A stretch of 64,000 bases of DNA from Rhodobacteraceae bacterium 63075 (GTDB taxonomy: Bacteria; Pseudomonadota; Alphaproteobacteria; Rhodobacterales; Rhodobacteraceae), in assembly GCA_003417655.1 (NCBI GenBank), contig QVMW01000004.1, positions 62,001 through 126,000 of the forward strand, written 5' to 3'. The position numbers and the translations under genes were made by a program. The number at the start of each line of letters is the position of its first letter. Within the stretch, counting starts at the first letter, position 1. This document shows positions 24,983 to 33,814 of this stretch, in pieces. Under the pieces are notes generated by a model, which saw only the letters and a program-made list of their open reading frames with translations, was not told the DNA's origin and made no database searches.

Positions 24983-25012
24983 ATCATTTCGAGCAAAGTA
25001 TTATCATTTCGA
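24983..25012. promoter_or_regulatory. Direct repeat, candidate Lrp operator before arginase
   Basis: The 113-base gap between the lrp-like gene and the arginase gene holds two copies of ATCATTTCGA, at 24983-24992 and 25003-25012. They are 20 bases apart, about two helical turns, on one face of the DNA. They are followed by related bases (GCAAAGT and TCACTTTG). Regulators of this family bind such phased sites, so this is a good candidate site for both divergent promoters. Confidence 0.6.
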
Positions 25013-25078
25013 TCACTTTGCCAGCTTAACCATGCCTCAATCCGAGCATACCCATGGGCGGAGCATCAGGAGAGAGTC

Positions 25079-25999
25079 ATGCAGAACATCATCCTTATCG
25101 GGGCCCCGCTCGATTCCGGCAAACGCCGCAAGGGCTGCCTCATGGGCCCCGACGCCTACCGCACCGCCGGGCTGGCCGACGCCCTCGGCTCACTTGGCTA
25201 CCGCCTGCGCGACTGGGGCAATCTGACACCCGCCGAGCATGCCGCCGACGACCCCGGCGCGCATCCATACGCGCTGCACGAGACCATCGGCTGGACCAAC
25301 CGGCTGATCCGCGCCGGGCGCGACGCCATGGCCAAGGGCCTGCCGGTCTTTCTGGGCGGCGATCACGCGCTCTCGCTCGGCTCCGTCGCCGGGGTGGCCG
25401 AACACGCCGCCGCCGAGGGGCGTCCGCAATTCGTCCTCTGGCTCGATGCCCACACGGATTTTCACACCCCCGACTCCACCGCCAGCGGCAACCTGCACGG
25501 CACGCCGCTGGGCTATGTGACGGGCCGCGAGGGCTTCGGCGGCTTTCCCCGGGTGGAAAACCCGGTCCCGGAGGAGAATATCTGCATCCTCGGCCTGCGC
25601 TCCGTCGACCCTTCCGAGCGCGACGCCATCCAGGACAGCGCCATAGATGCCCATGACATGCGCGCCATCGACGAGACGGGCATTGCCCGCCCGCTCGCGG
25701 CCTTCCTCGAGCGTGTCCGCAAGGCAAAGGGTGCGCTGCATGTCAGCCTCGATGTGGATTTCCTCGACCCCAGCTTCGCCCCCGCCGTCGGCACGACGGT
25801 CCCCGGCGGGGCGACCACCCGCGAGGCCCATCTGGTGATGGAGATGATCTCCGACTCCGGCCTGATGACATCGCTCGACCTCGTCGAACTCAACCCCTTC
25901 CTCGACGAGCGCGGGCGCACCGCGCAGGTCATGGTCGATCTTGCCGCTTCGGCCCTTGGCCGCCGCGTCTTCGACCGCCCCACCCGCGCCTTCAACTAA
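25079..25999 (+). CDS. rocF: Arginase
   Basis: A 306-residue ureohydrolase that splits arginine into ornithine and urea. The manganese-binding motifs are complete: GGDHALSLGS, LDAHTDFHTP and SLDVDFLDPSFAP. The N-terminal IGAPLDSGKRRKGCLMGPDAYR fits arginase better than agmatinase. AGGAGAGAGTC precedes the ATG. It forms an operon with ornithine cyclodeaminase (11-base gap to the chosen start), giving arginine to ornithine to proline with release of ammonia. An Lrp-type regulator lies divergently upstream. Confidence 0.92.
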   Translation: MQNIILIGAPLDSGKRRKGCLMGPDAYRTAGLADALGSLGYRLRDWGNLTPAEHAADDPGAHPYALHETIGWTNRLIRAGRDAMAKGLPVFLGGDHALSLGSVAGVAEHAAAEGRPQFVLWLDAHTDFHTPDSTASGNLHGTPLGYVTGREGFGGFPRVENPVPEENICILGLRSVDPSERDAIQDSAIDAHDMRAIDETGIARPLAAFLERVRKAKGALHVSLDVDFLDPSFAPAVGTTVPGGATTREAHLVMEMISDSGLMTSLDLVELNPFLDERGRTAQVMVDLAASALGRRVFDRPTRAFN

Positions 26000-26010
26000 G
26001 GATGAACCTC

Positions 26011-27060
26011 ATGCTGCAACCCTCTGAAAAAGCCTACGTTCCCTTCGTTTCGGTCGACAACATGATGCGCCTGACCCATCACATCGGCATCGAGGAGATG
26101 CTGCGCGGGCTGGCCGGGGCCATCGAGGAGGATTTCCGCCGCTGGGAGCTCTTCGACAAGACACCGCGTGTCGCCTCTCACTCCGAAGTCGGCGTGATCG
26201 AACTGATGCCCACCTCCGATGGCGAGTTCTACGGCTTCAAATACGTCAACGGCCACCCCAAGAACACCGGCGAGGGCCTGCAAACCGTGACCGCCTTCGG
26301 CCTGCTGGCCGATGTCTATACCGGCTATCCCAAGCTGCTGACCGAGATGACGATGCTGACCGCCCTGCGCACCGCGGCGACATCGGCCATGGTCGCCAAG
26401 CACCTCGCGCCCAAGGGCTCCAAGACCATGGCGATGATCGGCAACGGCGCGCAGTCGGAGTTCCAGACGCTGGCGATGAAGGCGCTGATCGGCCTCGAGA
26501 ATGTCCGCCTCTACGACACCGACCCGAAGGCGACGGACAAGGCCGCGCGCAACCTCGAAGGCATGGGCGTGACGGTCACCAAGTGCAAATCCGCCGAGGA
26601 AAGCATGGAAGGTGCCGAGATCATCACGACCTGCACCGCCGACAAGCAATATGCGACCATCCTGAGCGACAACATGGTCGGCTCCGGCGTGCATATCAAC
26701 GCCATCGGCGGCGACTGCCCGGGCAAGACCGAGCTTGCCGAGGCGATCCTGCACCGCTCCGACATCTTCGTCGAGTTCCCGCCCCAGACCCGCGTCGAAG
26801 GCGAGATCCAGCAACTGGCCGAGGATCACCCCGTCACCGAGCTGTGGCAGGTCATCACCGGCACCGCCGAGGGGCGCAGGAGCGCCGGACAGATCACGCT
26901 GTTCGATTCGGTCGGCTTCGCCATCGAGGATTTCTCCGCCCTGCGCTACGTGCAAAAGGCGATCAAGGGCACGGAATTCTACCAGGACCTCGACATGCTG
27001 GCCGACCCGGACGACCCGCGCGACCTTTTCGGAATGCTCCGCCGCGCTCAGGGTGATTGA
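26011..27060 (+). CDS. Ornithine cyclodeaminase
   Basis: A 349-residue NAD-dependent enzyme of the ornithine cyclodeaminase/mu-crystallin family that turns ornithine into proline and ammonia. The NAD-binding motif is MIGNGAQSEFQ; substrate-region motifs are YGFKYVNGHPKN and ALRTAATSAMVAKHL. An ATG at 26002 is also in frame, but AAGGA at 25998-26002 is ideally spaced for the ATG at 26011. The position after arginase makes a two-step catabolic operon. A hairpin follows the stop codon. Confidence 0.92.
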   Translation: MLQPSEKAYVPFVSVDNMMRLTHHIGIEEMLRGLAGAIEEDFRRWELFDKTPRVASHSEVGVIELMPTSDGEFYGFKYVNGHPKNTGEGLQTVTAFGLLADVYTGYPKLLTEMTMLTALRTAATSAMVAKHLAPKGSKTMAMIGNGAQSEFQTLAMKALIGLENVRLYDTDPKATDKAARNLEGMGVTVTKCKSAEESMEGAEIITTCTADKQYATILSDNMVGSGVHINAIGGDCPGKTELAEAILHRSDIFVEFPPQTRVEGEIQQLAEDHPVTELWQVITGTAEGRRSAGQITLFDSVGFAIEDFSALRYVQKAIKGTEFYQDLDMLADPDDPRDLFGMLRRAQGD

Positions 27061-27068
27061 ATAAAAGT

Positions 27069-27094
27069 GGCCCCGAAACAATATGTTCGGGGCC
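27069..27094. terminator. Hairpin between convergent genes
   Basis: A 9-bp perfect stem, 27069-27077 with 27086-27094, and an eight-base loop lie between the ornithine cyclodeaminase stop and the EF-hand gene stop. On the minus strand the stem is followed within two bases by TTTT, so it can serve as an intrinsic terminator for the EF-hand gene. On the plus strand there is no T tract. Confidence 0.7.
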
Positions 27095-27125
27095 GAAGTT
27101 CATCTGGGGAAGGCAGGTTGACCGT

Positions 27126-27374
27126 TCACTCGGAGAGCTGAAGCATCCCCGCGTCTTGCGCGGCCTCGACCTCTTCATCGGTCAGAACGCCATCCGCGTC
27201 GGAATCCATCACGGCGAAGACCTCGGGGGTGATATCCGGCCAGACGGCCCGAACCTCGTCGAAGGACAGAACGCCATTCCCGTCGGCATCAACTTCCATG
27301 GCCCCTTCGCCGATGGCAAGCGCCGGTGTCATCACCACTGCCAGGGCTGCGATCGGACGTGCGAATTTGTTCAT
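27126..27374 (-). CDS. Exported EF-hand protein
   Basis: An 82-residue protein with a signal peptide (MNKFARPIAALAVVMTPALA) and two EF-hand calcium loops: DADGNGVLSFDE and DSDADGVLTDEE. GAGGAG sits just before the ATG at 27374. Such small periplasmic calcium-binding proteins are frequent in Rhodobacteraceae and have no assigned role. It stands alone, convergent with the arginine-degradation operon and followed by a hairpin terminator. Confidence 0.85.
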   Translation of the reverse strand: MNKFARPIAALAVVMTPALAIGEGAMEVDADGNGVLSFDEVRAVWPDITPEVFAVMDSDADGVLTDEEVEAAQDAGMLQLSE

Positions 27375-27663
27375 GTTGGTCTCCTCTTCATGTCGAGTGT
27401 GAAGGCAGGCTCGCCTTCGCGAAGGAGTTAACCCTGCGTGGCCACCGGCTGCGAGGGCCCGTAGAGCGCGCCCCGGTTTCCCGCCAAATCCCGCCGGATC
27501 GGGCCATCGGTGCGCGCGGATCATGGCTCGGCGGTTTCCCGCGCTCTTGGCTCGGCCAAACCCCGCCCGCGCGGCGCGCCCTTTCGCGCGGATAATCGCT
27601 GCAAGAGGCGGGGGGCGATTGCGACTATGCCGTAGATCAAGCTTAGAGCAGACAGGCCAGATA

Positions 27664-27800
27664 GGCCCATCGCCAGACCGCGGGCTGGCGTTCCGACGGT
27701 TATTCTACGCACTTTATGCCTGCCAAGTCCGGACTCCACCCCAGCGATGCGCCCAGCCTCACCAAATCGCCAGCCCGTGCGGGCGGTCTGGCGATGGGCC
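27664..27800. repeat. 137-base element with 27-base terminal inverted repeats
   Basis: The left arm, 27664-27690, matches the reverse complement of 27768-27800 at all 27 positions, with one six-base insertion in the right arm. Each arm also contains its own CGCCAG...CTGGCG palindrome. The spacer is 77 bases. The form resembles a MITE-like element or a very long transcript hairpin. No target duplication is visible directly outside the arms, and no transposase is present. Confidence 0.6.
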
Positions 27801-27910
27801 GGGCACCTTCGGTGCTATTCCGGCCCGGGCTTTAGATTACCCGCCTTAGCCAGTCCCGCCCGACGCGCGACAAGTTCGCTTCACATAAGCGAACCCGACC
27901 TTCACCACCC

Positions 27911-27939
27911 AAAAAAATGGGGGGCCGCTCGGACCCCCC
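27911..27939 (-). terminator. Intrinsic terminator of nrdJ
   Basis: On the minus strand, about 100 bases after the nrdJ stop, a GC-rich stem (27939-27931 with 27926-27919) is followed shortly by seven T residues (27917-27911). This is a normal rho-independent terminator for the long nrdJ transcript. Confidence 0.75.
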
Positions 27940-28037
27940 GTCAAGTTTCGCCGTTCAGGCTCACTCTTTGTTCACCGCTCGGTTTTTTGCCTGCGGCCTG
28001 AACGCGCACAGGGGCGAGCGCACCCGCCCCGTGACTC

Positions 28038-31000
28038 TTAGGAACACCCGCTCGTCGCCCCGCATGTGTTGCACTTCATGCAGGTGCCGTTGCGCACCAG
28101 CGTGTAGTTGCCGCATTCGCCGCAGGCCTCGCCCTCGTAGCCCTGCATCCTGGCCTTGGTGCGCTCGTCCATCGTCATCATCGAGCCTGTCGCCGTCGTC
28201 GTGGCGACCGTATCGCCCGACAGGACGGTGGTCTGCGTCGCGGCCGCCGTCTCCGGCACCAGCGTGTTGAGCGCCGAGACGGGATCACCGCCCACATCGC
28301 CGCCCACGGCCTGTCCGCCCTGAAGAACAACCAGCTCCTGAGGCAGACGTTTGCGCAAATAGCCCGTCGAGCTGATCTGCTTGAGCACCTCGAGGGAACG
28401 GCCAGCCGCCGTCTCGCTCATCTCCTGGATGTTGCTCACGCCTTCTTCCTGGCCGCGCCCCAGATCGTCGAAGCTCGCGCCCTCGGGCTTCACATGGGCC
28501 AGGTCCGTGCGGTCCAGATAGCTGACAGCCAGCTCACGGAAGATATAGTCGAGGATCGAGGTGGCGTTCTTGATGCTGTCATTGCCCTGCACCATGCCCG
28601 CCGGTTCGAACTTGGTGAAGGTGAAGGCATCGACGAACTCCTCGAGCGGCACGCCATATTGCAGGCCGACCGACACCGCGATGGCGAAGTTGTTCATCAT
28701 CGCGCGGAAGCCGGCGCCTTCCTTGTGCATGTCGATGAAGATCTCGCCGAGGCTCCCGTCGCCATATTCGCCGGTGCGCAGATAGACCTTGTGACCGCCG
28801 ACAACCGCCTTCTGCGTGTAGCCCTTGCGGCGCTCGGGCATCTTCTCGCGGTGCGACTTGACCACTTCCTTGACGACGACCTTCTCGACGATCTTCTCGG
28901 CCAGCACGGCGGCCTTCTCCTGCATGGAGCCGCTTTCCAGCGTCTCCAGCGCCTCCTCGTCATCCTCCACAAGGGCGGCGGCCAGCGGCTGGCTCAGCTT
29001 GGAGCCGTCGCGGTAGAGCGCGTTGGCCTTCACACCGAGGCTCCAGCTCAGCTCGTAGGCGCGCTGGCAATCCTCGATGGTGGCGTCGTTGGGCATGTTG
29101 ATCGTCTTGGAGATCGCCCCCGAGATGAAGCTCTGCGCCGCCGCCATCATGTGAATGTGGCTCTCGGTCGAAAGATAGCGCTTGCCTGTCTTGCCGCAGG
29201 GGTTGGCGCAGTCGAAGACATGGTAGTGTTCTTCTTTGAGATGCGGCGCGCCTTCCAGCGTCATCGTTCCGCAGACATGGTCGTTCGCCGCGTCGATATC
29301 GGCCTTCGCATAGCCCAGGTGGCGCAGCAGGTCGAAGGTCGGGTCATTGAGCTTCTCGGCCGGGATGCCCAGCGTGCCGGTGCAGAACTCCGCGCCCAGC
29401 GTCCACTGGTTGAAGACGAAGCGGATGTCGAAGGCCGTGCCGAGCGCAGCCTCCACCTTCTCGATCTGCGCCGGGCCGAAGCCGTGGCCGATGAGCGAGG
29501 TGTGGTTGATCCCGGGTGCATTTCCGAGCGTGCCGTGGCCGACCGCGTAGGAGATGATCTCCTCGATCTGGGCCGAGCCATAGCCGAGCTTCTCGAGCGC
29601 CGCCGGCACCGACTGGTTGATGATCTTGAAGTAGCCGCCGCCGGCGAGCTTCTTGAACTTCACCAGCGCGAAGTCCGGCTCGATCCCCGTGGTGTCGCAA
29701 TCCATGACAAGGCCGATCGTCCCCGTCGGCGCGATCACCGAGACCTGCGCGTTGCGGTAGCCGTGCGTCTCGCCCAGCTCCAGCGCCTCGTCCCAGACCG
29801 CCATGGCAAGGTCGGCCATCTCGCCATCGGGGCAATTGGCCAGATCCAGCGGCACGGGCTTCACCTCGAGCTTGTCGTAGCCTTCCGTCGCGCCATAGGC
29901 GGCGTTGCGGTGGTTGCGGATGACGCGGAGCATGTGCTCGCGGTTGCGCTCATAGCCCGAGAACGCCCCCAGCTCGCCCGCCATCTCCGCAGAGGTGGCA
30001 TAGCTCACGCCGGTCATGATCGCCGTGAGCGCGCCCGCAATCGCGCGGCCCTCGTCGCTGTCATAGCCAAGGCCGAGATTCATCAGCAGACCGCCGATAT
30101 TGGCATAGCCGAGGCCCAACGTGCGGAAGTCATAGGAGAGCTGCGCGATTTCCTTCGAGGGGAACTGCGCCATCATCACGGAGATTTCCAGCGTCACGGT
30201 CCAGAGCCGCGTGGCGTGCATGTAATCTTCCGTCTGGAACTTGCCGTCCTCGAGGAAGGTCAGCAGGTTCATCGAGGCCAGGTTACAGGCCGTGTCGTCG
30301 AGGAACATGTATTCCGAGCAGGGGTTCGAGCCGCGGATCGCGCCATCCTCGGGGCATGTGTGCCACTCGTTGACCGTGTCGTGGAACTGGATGCCCGGAT
30401 CGGCGCAGGCCCAGGCCGCATGGCCCACATCTTCCCACAGGTCGCGCGCCTTGATCGTCTTGGCGACGCTGCCATCGGTGCGGCGGATGAGCTCCCAGTC
30501 GGCATCGTCCTTGACGGCCTTGAGGAAGGCGTTGGTGACGCGGATCGAGTTGTTCGAGTTCTGGCCCGAAACGGACGCATAGGCTTCGCTGTCCCAGTCC
30601 GTGTCATAGGTCGGGAACTCGATGGAGCCGAAGCCCTGCTTGGCGTAATCGAGCACGCGCTTGACGTAAGTCTCGGGAATATGGACCTTTTTCGCGCCCT
30701 TGACCGCGTCCTTGAGCTGCGCGTTCTTCTTGGGGTCGACAGCATCTTCGCTCGAGCCGTCCCAGGCGCGGATCGCGGCGAAGATCTCGTTGAGCTTTTC
30801 CTCGTGCAGCTTGGAGCCGGCGACGATCGAGGCGACCTTCTGCTCCTCGCGCACCTTCCAGTTGATGTATTCCTCGATGTCGGGGTGATCCGCATCGACG
30901 ATGACCATCTTGGCCGCCCGGCGCGTCGTGCCGCCCGACTTGATCGAGCCCGCCGCGCGGTCGCCGATCTTGAGGAAGCCCATGAGGCCGGAGGACTTGC

Positions 31001-31724
31001 CGCCGCCCGAGAGCTGCTCACCGTCGGCGCGCAGATGGGAGAAGTTCGTGCCCGTGCCGGAGCCGTATTTGAACAGCCGCGCCTCGCGCACCCAGAGGTC
31101 CATGATGCCGCCATCGCCGACAAGATCGTCCGCGACCGACTGGATGAAGCAGGCATGCGGCTGGGGGTGTTCATAGGCGCTGGTGGAGCGGGTCAGCTCG
31201 CCGGATTCGTGGTCGACATAGTAGTGGCCCTGCCCCGGCCCGTCGATGCCATAGGCCCAGTGCAGGCCCGTGTTGAACCATTGCGGCGAGTTCGGCGCGG
31301 CGCGCTGCGTGGCCAGCATGTGGCGCATCTCGTCGTAATAGGCGCGCGCGTCCTCTTCGGTGGAGAAGTAGCCGCCCTTCCAGCCCCAGTAGGCCCAGGC
31401 GCCCGCGAGGCGGTCGAAGACCTGCTTGGCGCTGGTTTCGCCGCATGTCCCGGTGCTTTTCGTGGCTGGCGCCGACCGCCAGAGGAATTCGGGAACGCCC
31501 TTCTCCTTGACCTTCTTGAGGTCCGTCGGAACGCCCGCCTTGCGGAAATATTTCTGCGCGATCACGTCGCTGGCGACCTGGCTCCAGGCCTTGGGAACCT
31601 CGAGATCGTCGAGCTTGAAGACCGTCGTACCGTCGGGGTTTCGGATTTCCGATGTCGTGGTGACGAATTCGACGCTGTCATATGCGTCTTTGCCTGCTGT
31701 GGTGAATCTGCGCTCGATCTTCAT
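28038..31724 (-). CDS. nrdJ: Adenosylcobalamin-dependent (class II) ribonucleotide reductase
   Basis: A 1228-residue class II ribonucleotide reductase that makes deoxyribonucleotides using coenzyme B12 and no oxygen. The N-terminal and catalytic regions include [37 protein letters not shown] and [19 protein letters not shown]. The cysteine-rich C-terminus, with CGECG, a CMKC-type pair and a final Cys two residues from the end, resembles the redox-relay or zinc-binding tail of long NrdJ proteins. The ATG at 31724 has AAGGG upstream. Class II enzymes let this group make DNA under variable oxygen, but require cobalamin. The upstream leader is long and gene-free. Confidence 0.95.
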   Translation of the reverse strand: MKIERRFTTAGKDAYDSVEFVTTTSEIRNPDGTTVFKLDDLEVPKAWSQVASDVIAQKYFRKAGVPTDLKKVKEKGVPEFLWRSAPATKSTGTCGETSAKQVFDRLAGAWAYWGWKGGYFSTEEDARAYYDEMRHMLATQRAAPNSPQWFNTGLHWAYGIDGPGQGHYYVDHESGELTRSTSAYEHPQPHACFIQSVADDLVGDGGIMDLWVREARLFKYGSGTGTNFSHLRADGEQLSGGGKSSGLMGFLKIGDRAAGSIKSGGTTRRAAKMVIVDADHPDIEEYINWKVREEQKVASIVAGSKLHEEKLNEIFAAIRAWDGSSEDAVDPKKNAQLKDAVKGAKKVHIPETYVKRVLDYAKQGFGSIEFPTYDTDWDSEAYASVSGQNSNNSIRVTNAFLKAVKDDADWELIRRTDGSVAKTIKARDLWEDVGHAAWACADPGIQFHDTVNEWHTCPEDGAIRGSNPCSEYMFLDDTACNLASMNLLTFLEDGKFQTEDYMHATRLWTVTLEISVMMAQFPSKEIAQLSYDFRTLGLGYANIGGLLMNLGLGYDSDEGRAIAGALTAIMTGVSYATSAEMAGELGAFSGYERNREHMLRVIRNHRNAAYGATEGYDKLEVKPVPLDLANCPDGEMADLAMAVWDEALELGETHGYRNAQVSVIAPTGTIGLVMDCDTTGIEPDFALVKFKKLAGGGYFKIINQSVPAALEKLGYGSAQIEEIISYAVGHGTLGNAPGINHTSLIGHGFGPAQIEKVEAALGTAFDIRFVFNQWTLGAEFCTGTLGIPAEKLNDPTFDLLRHLGYAKADIDAANDHVCGTMTLEGAPHLKEEHYHVFDCANPCGKTGKRYLSTESHIHMMAAAQSFISGAISKTINMPNDATIEDCQRAYELSWSLGVKANALYRDGSKLSQPLAAALVEDDEEALETLESGSMQEKAAVLAEKIVEKVVVKEVVKSHREKMPERRKGYTQKAVVGGHKVYLRTGEYGDGSLGEIFIDMHKEGAGFRAMMNNFAIAVSVGLQYGVPLEEFVDAFTFTKFEPAGMVQGNDSIKNATSILDYIFRELAVSYLDRTDLAHVKPEGASFDDLGRGQEEGVSNIQEMSETAAGRSLEVLKQISSTGYLRKRLPQELVVLQGGQAVGGDVGGDPVSALNTLVPETAAATQTTVLSGDTVATTTATGSMMTMDERTKARMQGYEGEACGECGNYTLVRNGTCMKCNTCGATSGCS

Positions 31725-32449
31725 TGTCCGGCCCTTACCCTATCTGTCTTGTGTGTGTTCCGCGTCGCACTGGAGGCGGCGCTACCGCTCGAAATCATCG
31801 GAACGTGGTGAGCCTGTCAGACAATTCGTTCGCGTCTCGCGAAACGGCTGTAGCCCGCGAGAAACCGGTCATCCGGACGCTGCATGTCATAAGGCCGTAA
31901 CCTGTCCCAACCGGATTGTAGCCTCTATATGTTGTGGCCTTTCATCCGGCCTGCACAACTTGGCGTATCCGGGCCCGTCAGGTCAACGGAAAGATTTCCT
32001 AAAATCGGGTAAAAATATGTTGACGAAATCGGGAGCGGCGATCCGGCCCGTCGCCCCGGTGATTCATTCACAGCCAGGCCCGCCGCGCCCGCGCCCGACC
32101 GCTGCGCGCGCCGAGGCGAGAAACCCGAAGCATTCGGCACATTTACGCCGATCTTCGCAAGTGCCGCCCCCGCGCCCGCCAAGATTTCTCCACCGCTGTG
32201 CAGAAAATGGTTAACGACCGAGAAAATTTTCGCAGCCTGCCCGCGGGTGGCACCCAACCGCGGAAAGCGTTGCAGCTCTGCCGCAGAATCACCGCGCTTT
32301 CCGCGATGCAGCACCAGATGATGTGTGCAAACGCGCCAGAGCAACACAATATATGGAGGGGATGAAGAATCGCCGCGCCACATCCCTCGGGATGGCCTCG
32401 CAGCACGAGCGCCAGGATTGACCCCGGCATGGTGACATTCGGAAAATCA
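31725..32449. other. 725-base nrdJ upstream region without a convincing gene
   Basis: The region between the nrdJ start and tRNA-Pro has no open frame with protein-like composition. It must contain the nrdJ promoter. AT-rich patches with TATGTTG occur at 31928-31934 and 32016-32022, and ACACAATATATGG begins at about 32344. They resemble NrdR-type half-sites but are not spaced as a normal NrdR box pair. I did not recognise a cobalamin riboswitch. Confidence 0.45.
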
Positions 32450-32526
32450 TGGTCGGGACGGTAAGATTCGAACTTACGACCCCCTGTACCCAAAACAGGT
32501 GCGCTACCAGGCTGCGCTACGCCCCG
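32450..32526 (-). tRNA. tRNA-Pro (anticodon TGG)
   Basis: On the minus strand the acceptor stem CGGGGCG (32526-32520) pairs with CGTCCCG (32460-32454) with one G-T pair, then discriminator A and an encoded CCA. The anticodon stem CCTGT/ACAGG encloses TTTGGGT, giving anticodon TGG. The T-arm GTTCGAATC and D-arm TAGCGCAGCCTGGTAGCGC are normal. This is tRNA-Pro for CCA/CCN codons. Confidence 0.97.
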
Positions 32527-32578
32527 GACCGGTGGCCTCTATAGGCCCGGGGCGCGGCGCTTGGCAATATGAAAAACG

Positions 32579-32989
32579 TCACCCGCCCGAACTCTCTGCC
32601 CCCTGCCGCTCCTCGAGCTCCGAGGCCAGCGCCTCGGCGCGCGCGGCGAGCTCGGCCATGCTGTCACTCACCGAGGCCGGCACGACCGGCACCTCGATCC
32701 GCTCCGGCTCCGGCCCCGGCATTGACGAGAGCCGCGCGATCTCGGCCTCCAGCTCGGCGATGCGCGCATCGCGGGTCTTGAGCTTGTCCTCCACGCCGGC
32801 CGTCTTGTCGGCCAGCATCAGCCCGGCCATGAGCAGCATCCGCGCCTCGGGCAGCCGGCCGATCTGGCTGGTGAGCACGTCGGCCTCGGTGTTGAGCATC
32901 GCGGCGGCGGACTGCAGGTAGTGCTCCTCGCCTTCCTGGCAGGCCACGTCGAACTGGCGGCCGCCGATCTCGATGGTCACTTCAGGCAT
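32579..32989 (-). CDS. zapA: Cell division protein ZapA
   Basis: A 136-residue ZapA. The N-terminal head (MPEVTIEIGGRQFDVACQEGEE) is the family signature, followed by a long helix predicted to form the tetramer coiled coil (about 25-85) and an acidic tail. ZapA crosslinks FtsZ filaments at mid-cell. Its first 8 bases overlap the end of the preceding coiled-coil gene, so the two are translationally coupled. It is longer than the E. coli protein because of its C-terminal extension. Confidence 0.9.
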   Translation of the reverse strand: MPEVTIEIGGRQFDVACQEGEEHYLQSAAAMLNTEADVLTSQIGRLPEARMLLMAGLMLADKTAGVEDKLKTRDARIAELEAEIARLSSMPGPEPERIEVPVVPASVSDSMAELAARAEALASELEERQGAESSGG

Positions 32990-33584
32990 CGGGCGCCTCC
33001 TTGGTCTCGGTTATCGTCTCGCCTTCGGCGTCATCCCCGCCGCTGGCGTCGGCCTCTGCGGGCGCAGGTGCGCGTTCGGGCGCGGGTTCGGCCTCGGGCA
33101 GCTTGCCGCCCAGAGCCAGCCCGATCGTGTCGGCGATGGCCCGCGCCTCGGCCTTGTCCACTTCGCGCGAGGCGCGCAGCCCCTCGAGCTCGGCCAGCAT
33201 CGCCTTGTTGATCAGGTGCGGCTCGCCGACCCCTTTCTCGTTGGCCTCCCGAAGCGCCTGGTTCGTGCTGCGCAGCTGCTCGTTGGCCGCGCGCATCCGC
33301 TGCATCTCCATGTCGAGCTTCGCCGTCGCCATGCGCTGTGTCTCGAGCTCCTCCTCGAGCGTCGCGCGGCGCTCCTCGTATGTCTCGCGCAGCCGGGTGT
33401 TGCGCTCCTCGAGCTGCGCGCTGTAGGTCTTCTCTTCCTCCAGCGCCTCGCGCAGCCTGGACAGCTCTTCGGGGTCGACCTCGGGCGCGCCTTGCGCGGC
33501 GGGCGCCTCCAGCCCCTCGGCCGCGGTGCCGATCCGTTCGAGCGCAGCCGTAATGCGGCGCTCCAGGTCTTCAATGTCACTCAT
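32982..33584 (-). CDS. Coiled-coil protein paired with ZapA (ZauP-like)
   Basis: A 200-residue, strongly charged coiled-coil protein. Heptad-rich helix covers about 5-145 (for example EELSRLREALEEEKTYSAQ and LETQRMATAKLDMEMQRM). A low-complexity acidic, proline- and alanine-rich tail follows. It directly precedes and overlaps zapA by 8 bases. In Caulobacter the gene next to zapA encodes ZauP, a coiled-coil partner that couples ZapA to Z-ring focusing. Position and structure suggest the same role here, but coiled coils match many proteins, so the name is inferred. It is divergent from the transketolase gene. Confidence 0.8.
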   Translation of the reverse strand: MSDIEDLERRITAALERIGTAAEGLEAPAAQGAPEVDPEELSRLREALEEEKTYSAQLEERNTRLRETYEERRATLEEELETQRMATAKLDMEMQRMRAANEQLRSTNQALREANEKGVGEPHLINKAMLAELEGLRASREVDKAEARAIADTIGLALGGKLPEAEPAPERAPAPAEADASGGDDAEGETITETKEAPDA

Positions 33585-33708
33585 TATGTAAATCCGTCCT
33601 GCTGGCTGTTCTTATTGCTCTGGTGTGATTGTCGCAGATGGCTTCGGAGAATCAAGAGAAACCGCGCGGGCCCGGGCCCTGCTGCCCCGCTGCGCGGCGG
33701 GTTTTTCT

Positions 33709-33771
33709 GCCCGCGAGGGCGTGCGCGACCCGCTCGCGGGCGCATTGGCATTTGCCTTGGCCCGCGAGGCT
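33709..33771. promoter_or_regulatory. GCCCGCGAG repeats before transketolase
   Basis: The leader of the transketolase gene contains GCCCGCGAG at 33709-33717 and its inverted copy CTCGCGGGC at 33733-33741. A third copy of the direct form starts at about 33763. The first two can form a 9-bp hairpin with a 15-base loop; the third suggests a repeated protein site. The last copy is about 45 bases before the start codon. Confidence 0.4.
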
Positions 33772-33814
33772 GCTATGACGCGTGCGAAACCCTGCCAGCC
33801 GAGAGGATACGACC

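Larger units (their letters stand above)
27375..28037. other. 663-base gene-poor region with inverted repeats
   Basis: No convincing gene was found between the EF-hand gene and the nrdJ 3' end. Visible structures are the long inverted repeat at 27664-27800, a three-base-loop hairpin at 27803-27807/27811-27815, an 8-bp stem at 27874-27881/27887-27894, the nrdJ terminator at 27911-27939, and an 8-bp inverted repeat at 27953-27960/27996-28003. A short minus-strand frame ending at 27521 could encode one hydrophobic segment but is otherwise unsupported. Confidence 0.55.

Noticed and set aside
27521..27670. A small membrane protein inside the 663-base gap
   Set aside because: One hydrophobic stretch exists, but its start lies inside the inverted repeat, there is no ribosome-binding site, and the tail is arginine- and proline-rich noise.
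28494..31811. A 1105-codon open frame on the plus strand antisense to nrdJ
   Set aside because: It is fully opposite nrdJ, and its product is rich in Arg, Val and Leu without domain structure. It is the normal by-product of high-GC codon use in nrdJ.
31928..32022. Pair of NrdR boxes before nrdJ
   Set aside because: The TATGTTG motifs are 88 bases apart, while real NrdR box pairs are about 31 bases apart, and only half of each palindrome is present.
31925..32383. A 152-codon frame in the nrdJ leader
   Set aside because: No ribosome-binding site, no motif, and arginine- and serine-rich composition typical of noncoding GC-rich DNA.
31725..32449. Cobalamin riboswitch before nrdJ
   Set aside because: I looked for a conserved B12-box core in the leader and did not find it. 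A covariance-model search would settle this.
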